Shown here in pieces: positions 38,101 through 43,293 of a stretch of DNA of 64,000 nt. Positions within the stretch are counted from its first letter, which is position 1; every line of letters begins with the position of its first letter. Under the pieces are notes generated by a model that did not search any database, was not told the origin of the DNA, and saw nothing but the letters and a program-made list of their open reading frames with translations. Source of the stretch: Streptomyces sp. V4I2 (GTDB lineage: Bacteria > Actinomycetota > Actinomycetes > Streptomycetales > Streptomycetaceae); contig NZ_JAUSZM010000003.1 of assembly GCF_030817655.1 (NCBI RefSeq), positions 10,594,171 through 10,658,170 on the forward strand, read 5' to 3'. The translations under genes were made by a program, and so were the position numbers.

Positions 38101-40614
38101 CTGGCCCAGCTGCGCGGCGCGGCACCGCTGTTCGACCTCGAGTGGGTGGCCGTGCCTGCCGCCTCCAAGGCGGACACCGGGCGCATCATCGTGCTCGGCG
38201 ACCCGGCGATCGTCGAGGCCCCTGAGCCCCCGAAAAGCTGTGCCGACCTCGCGGAACTCGCTGTGCTGCAGGATGTCCCCGACACGGTGGTCTGGCCGGC
38301 GCCCCGCGGAACCGGTGCCGGCGCGGCGGACATCCACGCCGGCGTGTTGACGACGCTCGCACTGTTGCAGGGCTGGATAGGCGCCGGTCAGCGCGGCCGG
38401 CTCGTGATCGTGACGCGCACGGCCGCCGGGCTGCCCGGCGAGGAACCCGATCTGGTCGGAGCCGCCGTGGCGGGCCTGGTGCGCAGCGCACAGGCCGAGC
38501 ACCCGGGCCGGATCCTGCTCATCGACCACGACAGCGACGCCCTGCCGATCGAGTCGCTCGCCGACGCCGTGGCCCTGGACGAGCCGCACCTGGCCGTTCG
38601 CAACGGTCGGCTCCTGGCGCCGCGACTGCGGTCCCTGCCCGCCAGCGAACCGGGCGCGCCACTGTCGTTCGACCAGGGCACCGTGCTGATCACCGGCGGC
38701 ACCGGCGGCATCGGCGCGATCGTCGCTCGGCATCTGGTCACGGCGCACGGCGCACGACGGCTGCTGCTGGTATCGCGGCGCGGTGCCGCCGCGGACGGCG
38801 CCGCCGAACTGACCGCCGAGCTGACCGACCACGGCGCCCACGTCCAGGTCGTTGGGTGCGACGTCACCGAACGCACCGCGGTTCAGGCCTTGCTGGCCGA
38901 TATCGACGCCGACGCCCCGCTGACCGCCGTCATCCATGCGGCGGGTGTCCTGGACGACGGCACGCTCGACACCCTGACCGTCGAGCAGACGACACGGGTG
39001 CTGGCACCGAAAGTCGATGCGGCACTGCACCTGCACGAGCTGACCCGCGACCTGGATCTGTCGGCGTTCGTGCTGTTCTCGTCCGCGGCGCCGTTGCTCG
39101 GCGGACAAGGACAGGGCAACTACGCCGCCGCGAACAGCGTGCTGGACGCGCTGGCCCGCCGGCGGCGCAGCGCGGGCCTGCCCGCGCACTCACTGGCCTG
39201 GGGACTGTGGACCGTCGGCATGGCAGATGCACTCAGTGGGGACGGTGCCGAGCAGTACGCCCGCCAGATCCGGGCCAGGCTCGGCCTGATTCCGATCGAC
39301 CCGGATTCCGGGATGGCGCTGTTCGACAACGCACTCGCGACCGATCGGGCGACGCCGACGACGGCACTGCTGGACACGGCGGCGCTCACCGACCTGGCGC
39401 GCGGCGGCACACTGCCCGCGGTGCTGCGCGGCATGATCCGGGTTCCCCAGACCACCGCGCGTGCCGGTGTCAGTCTTGCGCGGCAGCTGGCCGCACTGCC
39501 CGACGCCGACCGCGGCGCTGTGATCCTGCGTGAGGTGCGCAACGTCGCCGCGGCGGTCCTGGGCCACCTGTCCGGCGACGCGATCGACCCGAACGTGCCG
39601 TTCGTCGAGCTCGGTTTCGACTCCCTCGGTGCTGTCGAATTCCGGAACCGGCTGGTACAGCTGGTCGGGATGACGTTGCCGTCGACGCTGGTCTTCGACC
39701 ATCCGACCGCCGCCGATGTGGCGAAACTGGTGCGCTCGCAGATCGAGGATTCCGACACCGGCGTGGTCGAGCAGGCACCGGCCGGTGTGCGCGGCACGAT
39801 CACCGACCTGGTCTCGGCGGCCCATCGCCGCGGTGAACTGGCAGGGGCGATGCCCCTGCTGACCGCGAGTTCGGCTCTGATGACCATGTACTCCGCCGAC
39901 GAGGCCGCCGCACAGCGTCCGGCTGCGCAGCTCCTGGCGCGTGGCGATGCGGCACCGGCTCTGGTCTGCATCCCCTCGTTCCTTGTGGGATCGGGTCCCC
40001 ACCAGTTCGCTCGCCTTGCCCGTGAACTGGGCGGCGAGCGGCGGGTCAGCGCGTTGCGGCTGCCCGGCACGCGCGCGGGCGACGACCTGCCGGCGACGTG
40101 GACGGCGGCGATCGAGAGCCTGGCCGCGACCGTCGCATCGGAACTCGAGCGAGGCCCGGTGGCGCTCATCGGCTATTCGGCCGGTGGTGCGATCGCCCAT
40201 GCGGTCGCTCGGCGGATCGAGGACGACGGTGGCAAGCTCGCGGGCGTCGCGATGATCGACACCTACTCCCCGGAAGACCTCGAACTCAACCGCCACGTGC
40301 TCACCGACGCGCTGGGGCAGATTCTGTCCCGGGACAACGCACTGACCCCCGTCGACGACCACGGCCTGGTTGCCATGGGTGGCTATGTGCGGATCTATCC
40401 CGATCGCGAGACCAAGCCGATCGTCGCACCGACGCTGAATCTGCGGGCCACCATGACGCTGAGCAGCGTCGGAGGCGTCGACCCCGTCCCCGACTGGCAA
40501 CACCGCGGACCGATCGAGCACATCGAGGCAGATCACTTCTCGATCATCGAGGACCAGGCGGCAGCAACAGCCGCGCACCTGCGGCGCTGGCTCGGTTCAC
40601 TCAGCGGCCATTGA
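29185..40614 (+). CDS. Type I modular PKS: extension modules 4-5 and thioesterase
   Basis: A 3809-aa protein. The first 35 residues are a charged coiled coil (KLRDYLKRATVDLRESRQRV), the usual N-terminal docking helix. Two KS-AT-DH-KR-ACP modules follow (about 36-1790 and 1795-3520), then a TE (about 3560-3809). Active residues: KS Cys206, Cys1974; AT Ser676, Ser2422; DH His983, His2733; KR Tyr1573, Tyr3313; ACP Ser1740, Ser3480; TE Ser3665 in GYSAGG and His3784. Both ATs are malonyl type. The TE should hydrolyse the pentaenoate, as coupling to C5N by a separate ligase needs a free acid. From the module 4 AT onward, sequence style differs from PKS1 (VEFRN in place of VELRN in the ACPs; SSAGPLLGGQ or SSAAPLLGGQ in the KRs), suggesting a different ancestor. 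Confidence 0.95.
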   Translation: MNNEQKLRDYLKRATVDLRESRQRVQDLEERAHEPIAIVGMACRLPGGIASPEDLWDLLSAERDAVGPFPDGRGWDLENLYHPDPDHLGTSYTREGGFLYEADRFDAEFFGISPREAAAMDPQQRLLLETGWEAFEHAGIAPTTLRGTRTGVYMGVMYDDYGSRIPRAPEDFEGYLLTGSAGSVASGRLAYTFGLEGPAVTVDTACSSSLVALHLAAQSLRQGECSMALAGGVTVMATPGTFVEFSRQRGLSPDGRCKAFSSSADGTGWAEGVGVLVLERLSDAERSGHRVLAVMRGSAVNQDGASSQLTAPNGPAQERVIRAALADARLSASEVDVVEAHGTGTRLGDPIEAQALVSAYGQARGDDNPLWLGSVKSNIGHTQAAAGAAGVIKMVMAMRKGVMPSTLHVDEPTPEVDWSAGTVRLLTQAQQWPELDRPRRTGVSSFGISGTNAHVILEEAPRDRAADPVTGPNAAVQQSESHPATLPAPWLLSAKSDTALRAQASRLLAWLTDHPDVDDADVAAVLTAARAQLGRRGAVLGADRAGLLAGLTALAAGSASPHVVSGVAITGETAFLFTGQGAQRLGMGAGLAAAFPVFAAALDEVCAQFDALLGVSLREVMFGETGGAGNSAGNTERLALLDRTEFTQPALFAFEVALYRLLESFGVTPDVVVGHSIGELAAAYVAEVWSLADACRLVAARGRLMGALPTDGAMLAAAVSEERALELLSASTVSLAAVNAPAAMVFSGETAAIAALQDLLAGEGVKTTRLTVSHAFHSALMEPMLAEYEQVAGSVEYRAPRMGVCSTVSGTPAGPELLTPQYWVRQVREAVRFAPAVQSLVDAGARRFVEVGPDAVLAALTRQTLTDEVASRSLVAAASRRGVDEVDQFLRVLAAAHCSGVAVDWAPLSPARPVSHLDLPVYAFQHRRYWVQPDDDALGDMGRAGLSALDHPMLRVAAPLAGRDEWLFSGRLSTTDQPWIADHTAFGSMLLPGTGFVDLALAAGSRLEVPVVDELVLATPLLFDGDAAVDVQVSVAEPDHTGRRGLSIHSRTVTGTARSDTGEPDWTLHATGTLAPADGMTPAWTDPDWPPADGAPIDQTRLYDRLADLGFGYGPSFQGVRAAWTCGDDVFAEVTLEEATAGRAAGFGVHPALLDATFHAAIDVLAEDLPDGRLPLPFSFGGVRVFQQGATAVRARIIRSGAAKVRIDVCDATGAAVLSIDAVLARPADARALAGARSPLYAIDWTPVTAPAVSDRQLVALGRPVAGCAETYEDVAAFAAGGGHTGAAVVWTPETAAADGDDVPATIRTAVHHALAVLRDWLTEPGCADSTLIVLTRNAAGLPGETPDPAAAAVRGLVRSAQSEHPGSIVNVDLDDNDPADLHQRIAAAVATDEPQLAIRDGATVAPRLIRASTVEPTGGPFGAGTVLITGGAGGLGAVTARHLVTRHGVRRLLLVSRRGLAAPGVENLVTELTALGADIRVAACDVSDRAAVAALLESVPAHEPVTAVVHTAGVVDDGTIETLTAEQVDRVLAPKVDAAWHLHELTRDMDLSAFVLFSSAGPLLGGQGQGNYAAANAAMDALAQARRSAGLPAHSLAWGLWKRGMAEALNDPGAEHLVRQIRTRLGLSPIEPDTGMQMFDDALATGEPILMTALLDAPALTALGRLGTLPAVLRGLIHVPSRGQIADSPLRQRLLDAPADRWEALIRDEVRAIAAAVLGHESADAIDPETPFTELGFDSLGGVEFRNKVTAATGVQLPSTLVFDYPTNAAVAGFLRTRVDGSAPTRSRPASTRAKARVDEPIAIVGMSCRYPGGVENPDQLWDLIAGRVDAITPIPGDRGWDVDHLYDTDPGKPGKIYTREGGFLKAAGDFDAAFFGIGPREAAAMDPQQRLMLEASWEALEDAGIDPTSLRGSDTGVYAGVMYQDYGYTAREAADGAADGYLATGSGGSVVSGRVSYALGLEGPAVTVDTACSSSLVALHLAVQALRAGETSLVLASGVTVMSTPMLFQEFSRQRALSPDGRCKAFSSAADGVSWAEGVGVLALERLSDAQRNGRPVLAVIRGSAVNQDGASNGLTAPNGPSQERVIAQALVNAGVAAAEVDAVEAHGTGTTLGDPIEAQALINAYGQDRAEPLRIGSLKSNIGHAQAAAGVGGVIKMVQALRHETLPPTLHVDAPSPHVEWSAGAVRLLTEAEPWPAGERPRRAGVSSFGISGTNAHVILEEAPAVLPRPVDPPRPQAIPLLLSARTPAALRTQASRLYDTLSERPELDLTDVAVTLALHRAQLEQRAAVVGSDRKTLLAALAALARLAADEPGPGIADGAGRTGTTAFLFTGQGAQRIGMGAGLYRAFPVFAAALDEVCAQFDAHLGRSLRDVMFGAADETLLDRTEYTQPALFAFEVAMYRLVESLGVTPDAVAGHSIGELAAAYVAGVWSLSDACTLVAARGRLMGALPTGGSMLAAALPEGRAVELLAAVNADPAAAAVSLAAVNAPDAVVFSGTAEAVSALESTLVAEGVKTSRLRVSHAFHSALMDPMLTEFAQIAAGLTYHEPRIPLCSTVTGAFADESVGTPEYWVRQVREAVRFAPAVRTLLDSGVGLFVELGPDAVLTTMTRATVATDPAARASVIAGSRRTVAEPEQLVAALATSHCAGRPVRWAAYFGARQQARITLPTYPFQHERFWLLPAEAAAPLAGADSAGHPLLHAQVQLAGKDEWLFTGRLSLRTHTWLADHAVLGTVVMPGTGFVELALAAGARLGVPRLAELVLAAPLILPADGTADIQLAVGEPDAAGHRSVAIHARAADAWVLHARGLLTPAAPTAAPDWSQVWPPVAGDPVDGQQMYRALGDLGFGHGPVFQGVRAAWSRGEEVFADLALDTDTAARATAFGLHPALLDAVFHAAVGPLVEGGPDGRVPLPFAFDGVQLAQSGVGVLRARIARVAPDTLRVEAVDATGALVLSMESVRSRPIEPQVLAQLRGAAPLFDLEWVAVPAASKADTGRIIVLGDPAIVEAPEPPKSCADLAELAVLQDVPDTVVWPAPRGTGAGAADIHAGVLTTLALLQGWIGAGQRGRLVIVTRTAAGLPGEEPDLVGAAVAGLVRSAQAEHPGRILLIDHDSDALPIESLADAVALDEPHLAVRNGRLLAPRLRSLPASEPGAPLSFDQGTVLITGGTGGIGAIVARHLVTAHGARRLLLVSRRGAAADGAAELTAELTDHGAHVQVVGCDVTERTAVQALLADIDADAPLTAVIHAAGVLDDGTLDTLTVEQTTRVLAPKVDAALHLHELTRDLDLSAFVLFSSAAPLLGGQGQGNYAAANSVLDALARRRRSAGLPAHSLAWGLWTVGMADALSGDGAEQYARQIRARLGLIPIDPDSGMALFDNALATDRATPTTALLDTAALTDLARGGTLPAVLRGMIRVPQTTARAGVSLARQLAALPDADRGAVILREVRNVAAAVLGHLSGDAIDPNVPFVELGFDSLGAVEFRNRLVQLVGMTLPSTLVFDHPTAADVAKLVRSQIEDSDTGVVEQAPAGVRGTITDLVSAAHRRGELAGAMPLLTASSALMTMYSADEAAAQRPAAQLLARGDAAPALVCIPSFLVGSGPHQFARLARELGGERRVSALRLPGTRAGDDLPATWTAAIESLAATVASELERGPVALIGYSAGGAIAHAVARRIEDDGGKLAGVAMIDTYSPEDLELNRHVLTDALGQILSRDNALTPVDDHGLVAMGGYVRIYPDRETKPIVAPTLNLRATMTLSSVGGVDPVPDWQHRGPIEHIEADHFSIIEDQAAATAAHLRRWLGSLSGH
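29290..34560 (+). other. PKS module 4: KS-AT(malonyl)-DH-KR-ACP
   Basis: KS Cys206, strongly resembling the module 1 KS. AT GHSIG (Ser676) with SHAFHS. DH HTAFGSMLLP (His983) and DATFH. KR TGGAGGLG, GVVDD, Tyr1573. ACP Ser1740 in LGFDSLGGVEF. From the AT on, the module resembles module 5 more than any PKS1 module. Confidence 0.9.
34576..40614 (+). other. PKS module 5 with terminal thioesterase
   Basis: KS Cys1974. AT GHSIG (Ser2422) with SHAFHS, malonyl type. DH HAVLGTVVMP (His2733), DAVFH. KR TGGTGGIG, GVLDD, Tyr3313. ACP Ser3480. The TE is an alpha/beta hydrolase: ALVCIPSFLVGSGPHQFARL, Ser3665 in GYSAGG, an Asp in MIDTYSPED, and His3784 in EADHFSII, a complete catalytic triad. Confidence 0.9.
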
Positions 40615-40665
40615 TCTGCGAACCGCCAGATTCGACCAAGGGGGATACCTGACAGCTCTGGACAA

Positions 40666-40694
40666 GCCCGGCCGCCCGCGCGGCGTGCTCGGGC
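40666..40694 (+). terminator. Candidate hairpin terminator after the PKS operon
   Basis: GCCCG (40666-40670) and GCCGC (40671-40675) pair with GCGGC (40680-40684) and CGGGC (40690-40694), with an internal loop of five bases. It starts 52 nt after the PKS2 stop. No T tract follows, as is common for Streptomyces terminators. Confidence 0.35.
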
Positions 40695-40891
40695 TCGTTC
40701 ACCTGCACTGAGTATGCGACGACGTTCACGCGGTCGCCGCTACTTGGCGCATTGGCCCGGTGTCGGCGGTCGGGTAATTCCCACGATCTGCGTGATCGGC
40801 GTCAGCCCATTCCCCAGGCCTGTGGTCACGACTTGCGAACCGGTCACCTTCCCCATGGGCCTGCCGGTGCCCGGCTTGAGGGTCGTGGCCT

Positions 40892-40925
40892 CTCGGAGCC
40901 GTCGAGGTCCCTCGACGGCTCCGAG
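40892..40925. terminator. Perfect hairpin with 16-bp arms
   Basis: CTCGGAGCCGTCGAGG (40892-40907) is the exact reverse complement of 40910-40925, with only TC between. The predicted stem is long and GC-rich, working on either strand. A weak T-rich run (TGCTGTTT) follows on the plus strand. It most likely isolates the PKS transcript from the exporter control region; an operator role is possible. Confidence 0.55.
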
Positions 40926-41112
40926 TGCTGTTTCGGTCAACTACGGCTGTCCGCGGCGTCTGTTGTGCCGGACACGTCGAGGACCGGGGCGGACAGGTGG
41001 CCGGCGTCGATCGGCGAGCGATCACCTCCGCTGGCCTGGGCACCGAGCCGGGGTCGCGGGACGCGGTGCGACAGCTCATCGAAGGCAGAACATCCGCTCA
41101 ATTGCAACCACC

Positions 41113-41134
41113 GTCGGAGGTGAAATCCTCCGAC
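41113..41134. repeat. 8-bp inverted repeat (GTCGGAGG / CCTCCGAC)
   Basis: GTCGGAGG (41113-41120) and CCTCCGAC (41127-41134) flank TGAAAT. The hairpin lies directly before the tandem repeats and after a TCAATTGCAAC box at 41098-41108. It may be a weak terminator or part of a composite operator. Confidence 0.4.
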
Positions 41135-41150
41135 TCGGAAATCCGCGAGA

Positions 41151-41218
41151 GGCACAAAACTATTCGGTCTGCAAATCCGGCGGAGGCACAAAATTGTTCA
41201 GTCTGCAAACCCGCCGGA
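41151..41218 (+). repeat. Two tandem 34-bp repeats upstream of the exporter promoter
   Basis: Unit A is 41151-41184 and unit B 41185-41218; 29 of 34 positions agree. Each starts GGCACAAAA and holds GTCTGCAAA then CCGG or CCGC. A partial copy precedes (about 41136-41150), and GGCATATAG continues after unit B. The region is clearly less GC-rich than its neighbours. Phased repeats just upstream of a promoter are typical of activator binding arrays. Confidence 0.65.
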
Positions 41219-41233
41219 GGCATATAGTTCGCC

Positions 41234-41245
41234 CTGTTGCAACAG
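41234..41245. promoter_or_regulatory. 12-bp palindrome CTGTTGCAACAG, candidate operator
   Basis: A perfect dyad ending 21 nt before the -35 box of the exporter promoter. Its TTGCAAC core recurs at 41102 and in the leader of the LuxR-type regulator at 46419, so it is a candidate site for that regulator. Confidence 0.4.
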
Positions 41246-41266
41246 TGTCGGTGAGAAACTCCGAGC

Positions 41267-41295
41267 TTGACAGTGTTGTGGAACCTTCTTATAGT
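41267..41295 (+). promoter_or_regulatory. Consensus-type promoter of the exporter gene
   Basis: TTGACA at 41267-41272, a 17-nt spacer, and TATAGT at 41290-41295. This is nearly ideal for the principal vegetative sigma factor. The -10 box lies 42 nt before ATG 41338, leaving room for a short leader with the ribosome site GAAGGTGG. Confidence 0.7.
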
Positions 41296-41337
41296 CGCGT
41301 CGTTCAAGTTTCCGCCGATCGATATTCGAAGGTGGTC

Positions 41338-42915
41338 ATGACCGCGCCTCCGACGCTGCCGAAATCCAGGCAGCGGTTAATTCTTGCCGTTCTCATGGTG
41401 TGTTCGCTGCTGATTTGGCTGGACAACACCGTTCTCAGTATCACCCTGGAGACCCTTGCCGACCCGGTCCGTGGACTGGGTGCCAGCCCGGCCGAGCTGC
41501 AATGGGCCACAGGCGCATACACCCTGGTCTTCGCGACCTTGATGTTCACCGCTGGCGCGATGGGCGACAGCTTCGGCCACCGGAATGTGCTCGCAATCGG
41601 CCTGGTGATCTTTGCCGGGGCCTCGATCTGGGCGGCGTACGCAGGTGATGCGGGGCAGCTGATTGCCGCCCGGGCCGCGATGGGAGTCGGCGCCGCACTG
41701 ATCATGCCTGCCAACTTCGCCATCCTGTTGTGGACCTTCACCGGCCCCGGGCGGGCAACAGCAATCGCCATTTCCTCCACATCCACCGGTGTCGGAATGG
41801 CGGCAGGTCCGGTATTGGCGGGACTCCTGCTCGGCCATTTCTGGTGGGGTTCGGTCTTTCTCGTCAACGTCCCGATCATCGTGGTGGCATTGGCCGGCAT
41901 CATCTTCTTGGTGCCCAATTTCCGCAGCCCCACCGTGCGACCGGTGGACCCGGCCGGGATCTTGCTGTCGATCAGCGGACTCGCGGCGTTGACCTACGGC
42001 CTGATTCGCGCGGGCCAGGTGGACGACTGGAGTCGTTGGGACGTCGCGGCGCCGACCGCGGTCGGCCTCCTCCTGCTGGTCGCTTTCGTGCTCGTCGAAC
42101 TCAAAACCAAGGAACCAAGCTTCGATCCACGGCTGCTAGCGCAGCGGATGTTCGGCGGTGGCAACGCGTCCATGGCGCTGCTGTTCTTCTCCGTGGCTGC
42201 CATCACTTTCTACAACGCGTTCTATATGCAGGGCGCGTTGGGCTACTCGCCGATGAAGGCCGGCCTGGCCAATGTTCCGACCGCGGTCGGCGCTGTCGTC
42301 GGCGCGCCCCTGGGCGCACGTCTGGTCAGCCGATGGTCACTGCGCCCTGTCGCCGTGCCGGCGCTCACTGTGGCGGCGTTCACCATGGGAGCGGTCGGCT
42401 TTCTCGATCTGCACACCCCGCTCGTCTGGATCGAGATCCTGTTGCTGGCGCAGGGCCTTTCCGTCGGCATGGTGATGGCCCCGGTGACCGGAGCACTGAT
42501 CAGCAGCCTGCCGCTGGAACGCTCCGGTGCCGGGTCGGCCGTCACCAACACGGCGCGGCAGGTCGGCAGCGTGATCGGGATTGCGGTGGGCGGCACGATC
42601 ATGTCGATCGCGTATCGAGGTGCGATCGAACCCTCGCTGGGCGATGTCCCGGAGGCGTTGCAGGACAGCGCCCGCGTTTCCGCGGAACAGGCCCGTCACG
42701 TCGCCGCCACCATCCACCAGCCCACTCTTGCGCAGGCTGCCGATCACGCGTTCATCCACGCGATGCACGTCGGCGCGTTCTGGATCATGCTCATCACGCT
42801 CGTCGCAGCCGCCGTGCTGCTGGTCTCCCTGCCTGCTGCCGGAAAGAAGAAGGATCCGACACCGGAGACGGACCACGAAGAGGCCCGCAGCGCCGAGCCT
42901 CACTCCACCGCGTGA
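41338..42915 (+). CDS. DHA2-type MFS exporter (14 membrane segments)
   Basis: A 525-aa inner-membrane drug:proton antiporter of the EmrB/QacA group. ATG 41338 follows GAAGGTGG. Membrane helix 1 holds LIWLDNTVLSITL (motif D1 with an acidic residue), then WATGAYTLVFATLMFTAGAMGDSFGHRN (loop 2-3, motif A-like), AARAAMGVGAALIMPANFAI and GPVLAGLLLGHFWWGSVFLVNVP (motif C region). Fourteen hydrophobic segments can be counted, and a polar acidic tail ends the protein. Codon 14 (41377-41379) is TTA, a bldA-dependent codon in Streptomyces. Placed just after the PKS with its own consensus promoter and repeat array, it probably exports the polyenamide and gives self-protection. The substrate is inferred from position only. 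Confidence 0.88.
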   Translation: MTAPPTLPKSRQRLILAVLMVCSLLIWLDNTVLSITLETLADPVRGLGASPAELQWATGAYTLVFATLMFTAGAMGDSFGHRNVLAIGLVIFAGASIWAAYAGDAGQLIAARAAMGVGAALIMPANFAILLWTFTGPGRATAIAISSTSTGVGMAAGPVLAGLLLGHFWWGSVFLVNVPIIVVALAGIIFLVPNFRSPTVRPVDPAGILLSISGLAALTYGLIRAGQVDDWSRWDVAAPTAVGLLLLVAFVLVELKTKEPSFDPRLLAQRMFGGGNASMALLFFSVAAITFYNAFYMQGALGYSPMKAGLANVPTAVGAVVGAPLGARLVSRWSLRPVAVPALTVAAFTMGAVGFLDLHTPLVWIEILLLAQGLSVGMVMAPVTGALISSLPLERSGAGSAVTNTARQVGSVIGIAVGGTIMSIAYRGAIEPSLGDVPEALQDSARVSAEQARHVAATIHQPTLAQAADHAFIHAMHVGAFWIMLITLVAAAVLLVSLPAAGKKKDPTPETDHEEARSAEPHSTA

Positions 42916-43293
42916 GGGACTGTCCCCGGACGGGACTCGGACGGCCGCCGACGTGAAGACGCTGCCGATCGCGTGCCGCCGGACTTCGCGGCGGCGAACG
43001 GGGTGAGACTTCGCCGATTCGATGCCCAATTCAATCCCCGGGTGGACCGGTCGAGGGTCTGACCCATTCTCTGCTCGTCTCCTCGGCCGGGTCACCGGAC
43101 GAGGCGACCGGATGCCCTCTGGCAGTCAGCTCGACAAAGCACCGGTCGCCTCGCCGGAAATTCCCCCTTTTCCCGAGCGCGGCAGAACATAGGCGGCATC
43201 CCAGGGACGCTGCCGTCCGTTGGCTCGGCAACGCTCGGCAGCAGCGGAAAACTTCACCACATAAATCCGGCTCGAATCGAAGGAAGCCCCCTG
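42916..43293. other. Gap between exporter and helD-like gene
   Basis: About 380 nt with no supported gene. A 6-bp hairpin (GCCGCC 42975-42980, GGCGGC 42990-42995) is a weak terminator candidate for the exporter. CGTTG/CAACG arms around 43218-43233 and an AT-richer patch at 43249-43265 lie before the next start and may belong to its promoter. The known rifamycin-associated element of helR genes was not seen. Confidence 0.45.

Larger units (their letters stand above)
40615..41337. other. Control region between PKS and exporter
   Basis: About 720 nt without a supported gene. A continuous + frame from 40714 into the exporter is spurious: its first 208 residues are arginine-rich, lack membrane segments and run through the promoter. 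A minus-strand frame (40740-40940) has coding-like GC3 but no recognised domain. The region holds a terminator-like hairpin, a very strong hairpin at 40892-40925, a small hairpin, two 34-bp tandem repeats, a palindrome and a consensus promoter, listed separately. Confidence 0.6.

Noticed and set aside
40645..40710. Tiny ORF with a CTG start behind AGGGGG after PKS2
   Set aside because: About 20 codons, rare start codon, overlaps the hairpin; no independent support.
41151..41218. CRISPR-like interpretation of the 34-bp repeats
   Set aside because: Units are contiguous without spacers and only two full copies exist; no cas genes.
40714..41337. 208-residue N-terminal extension of the exporter
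   Set aside because: It runs through the tandem repeats and the consensus promoter and lacks membrane character.
43199..43293. Rifamycin-associated element upstream of helD
   Set aside because: Inverted arms here (CGTTG/CAACG) are too short and do not match the element as I know it.
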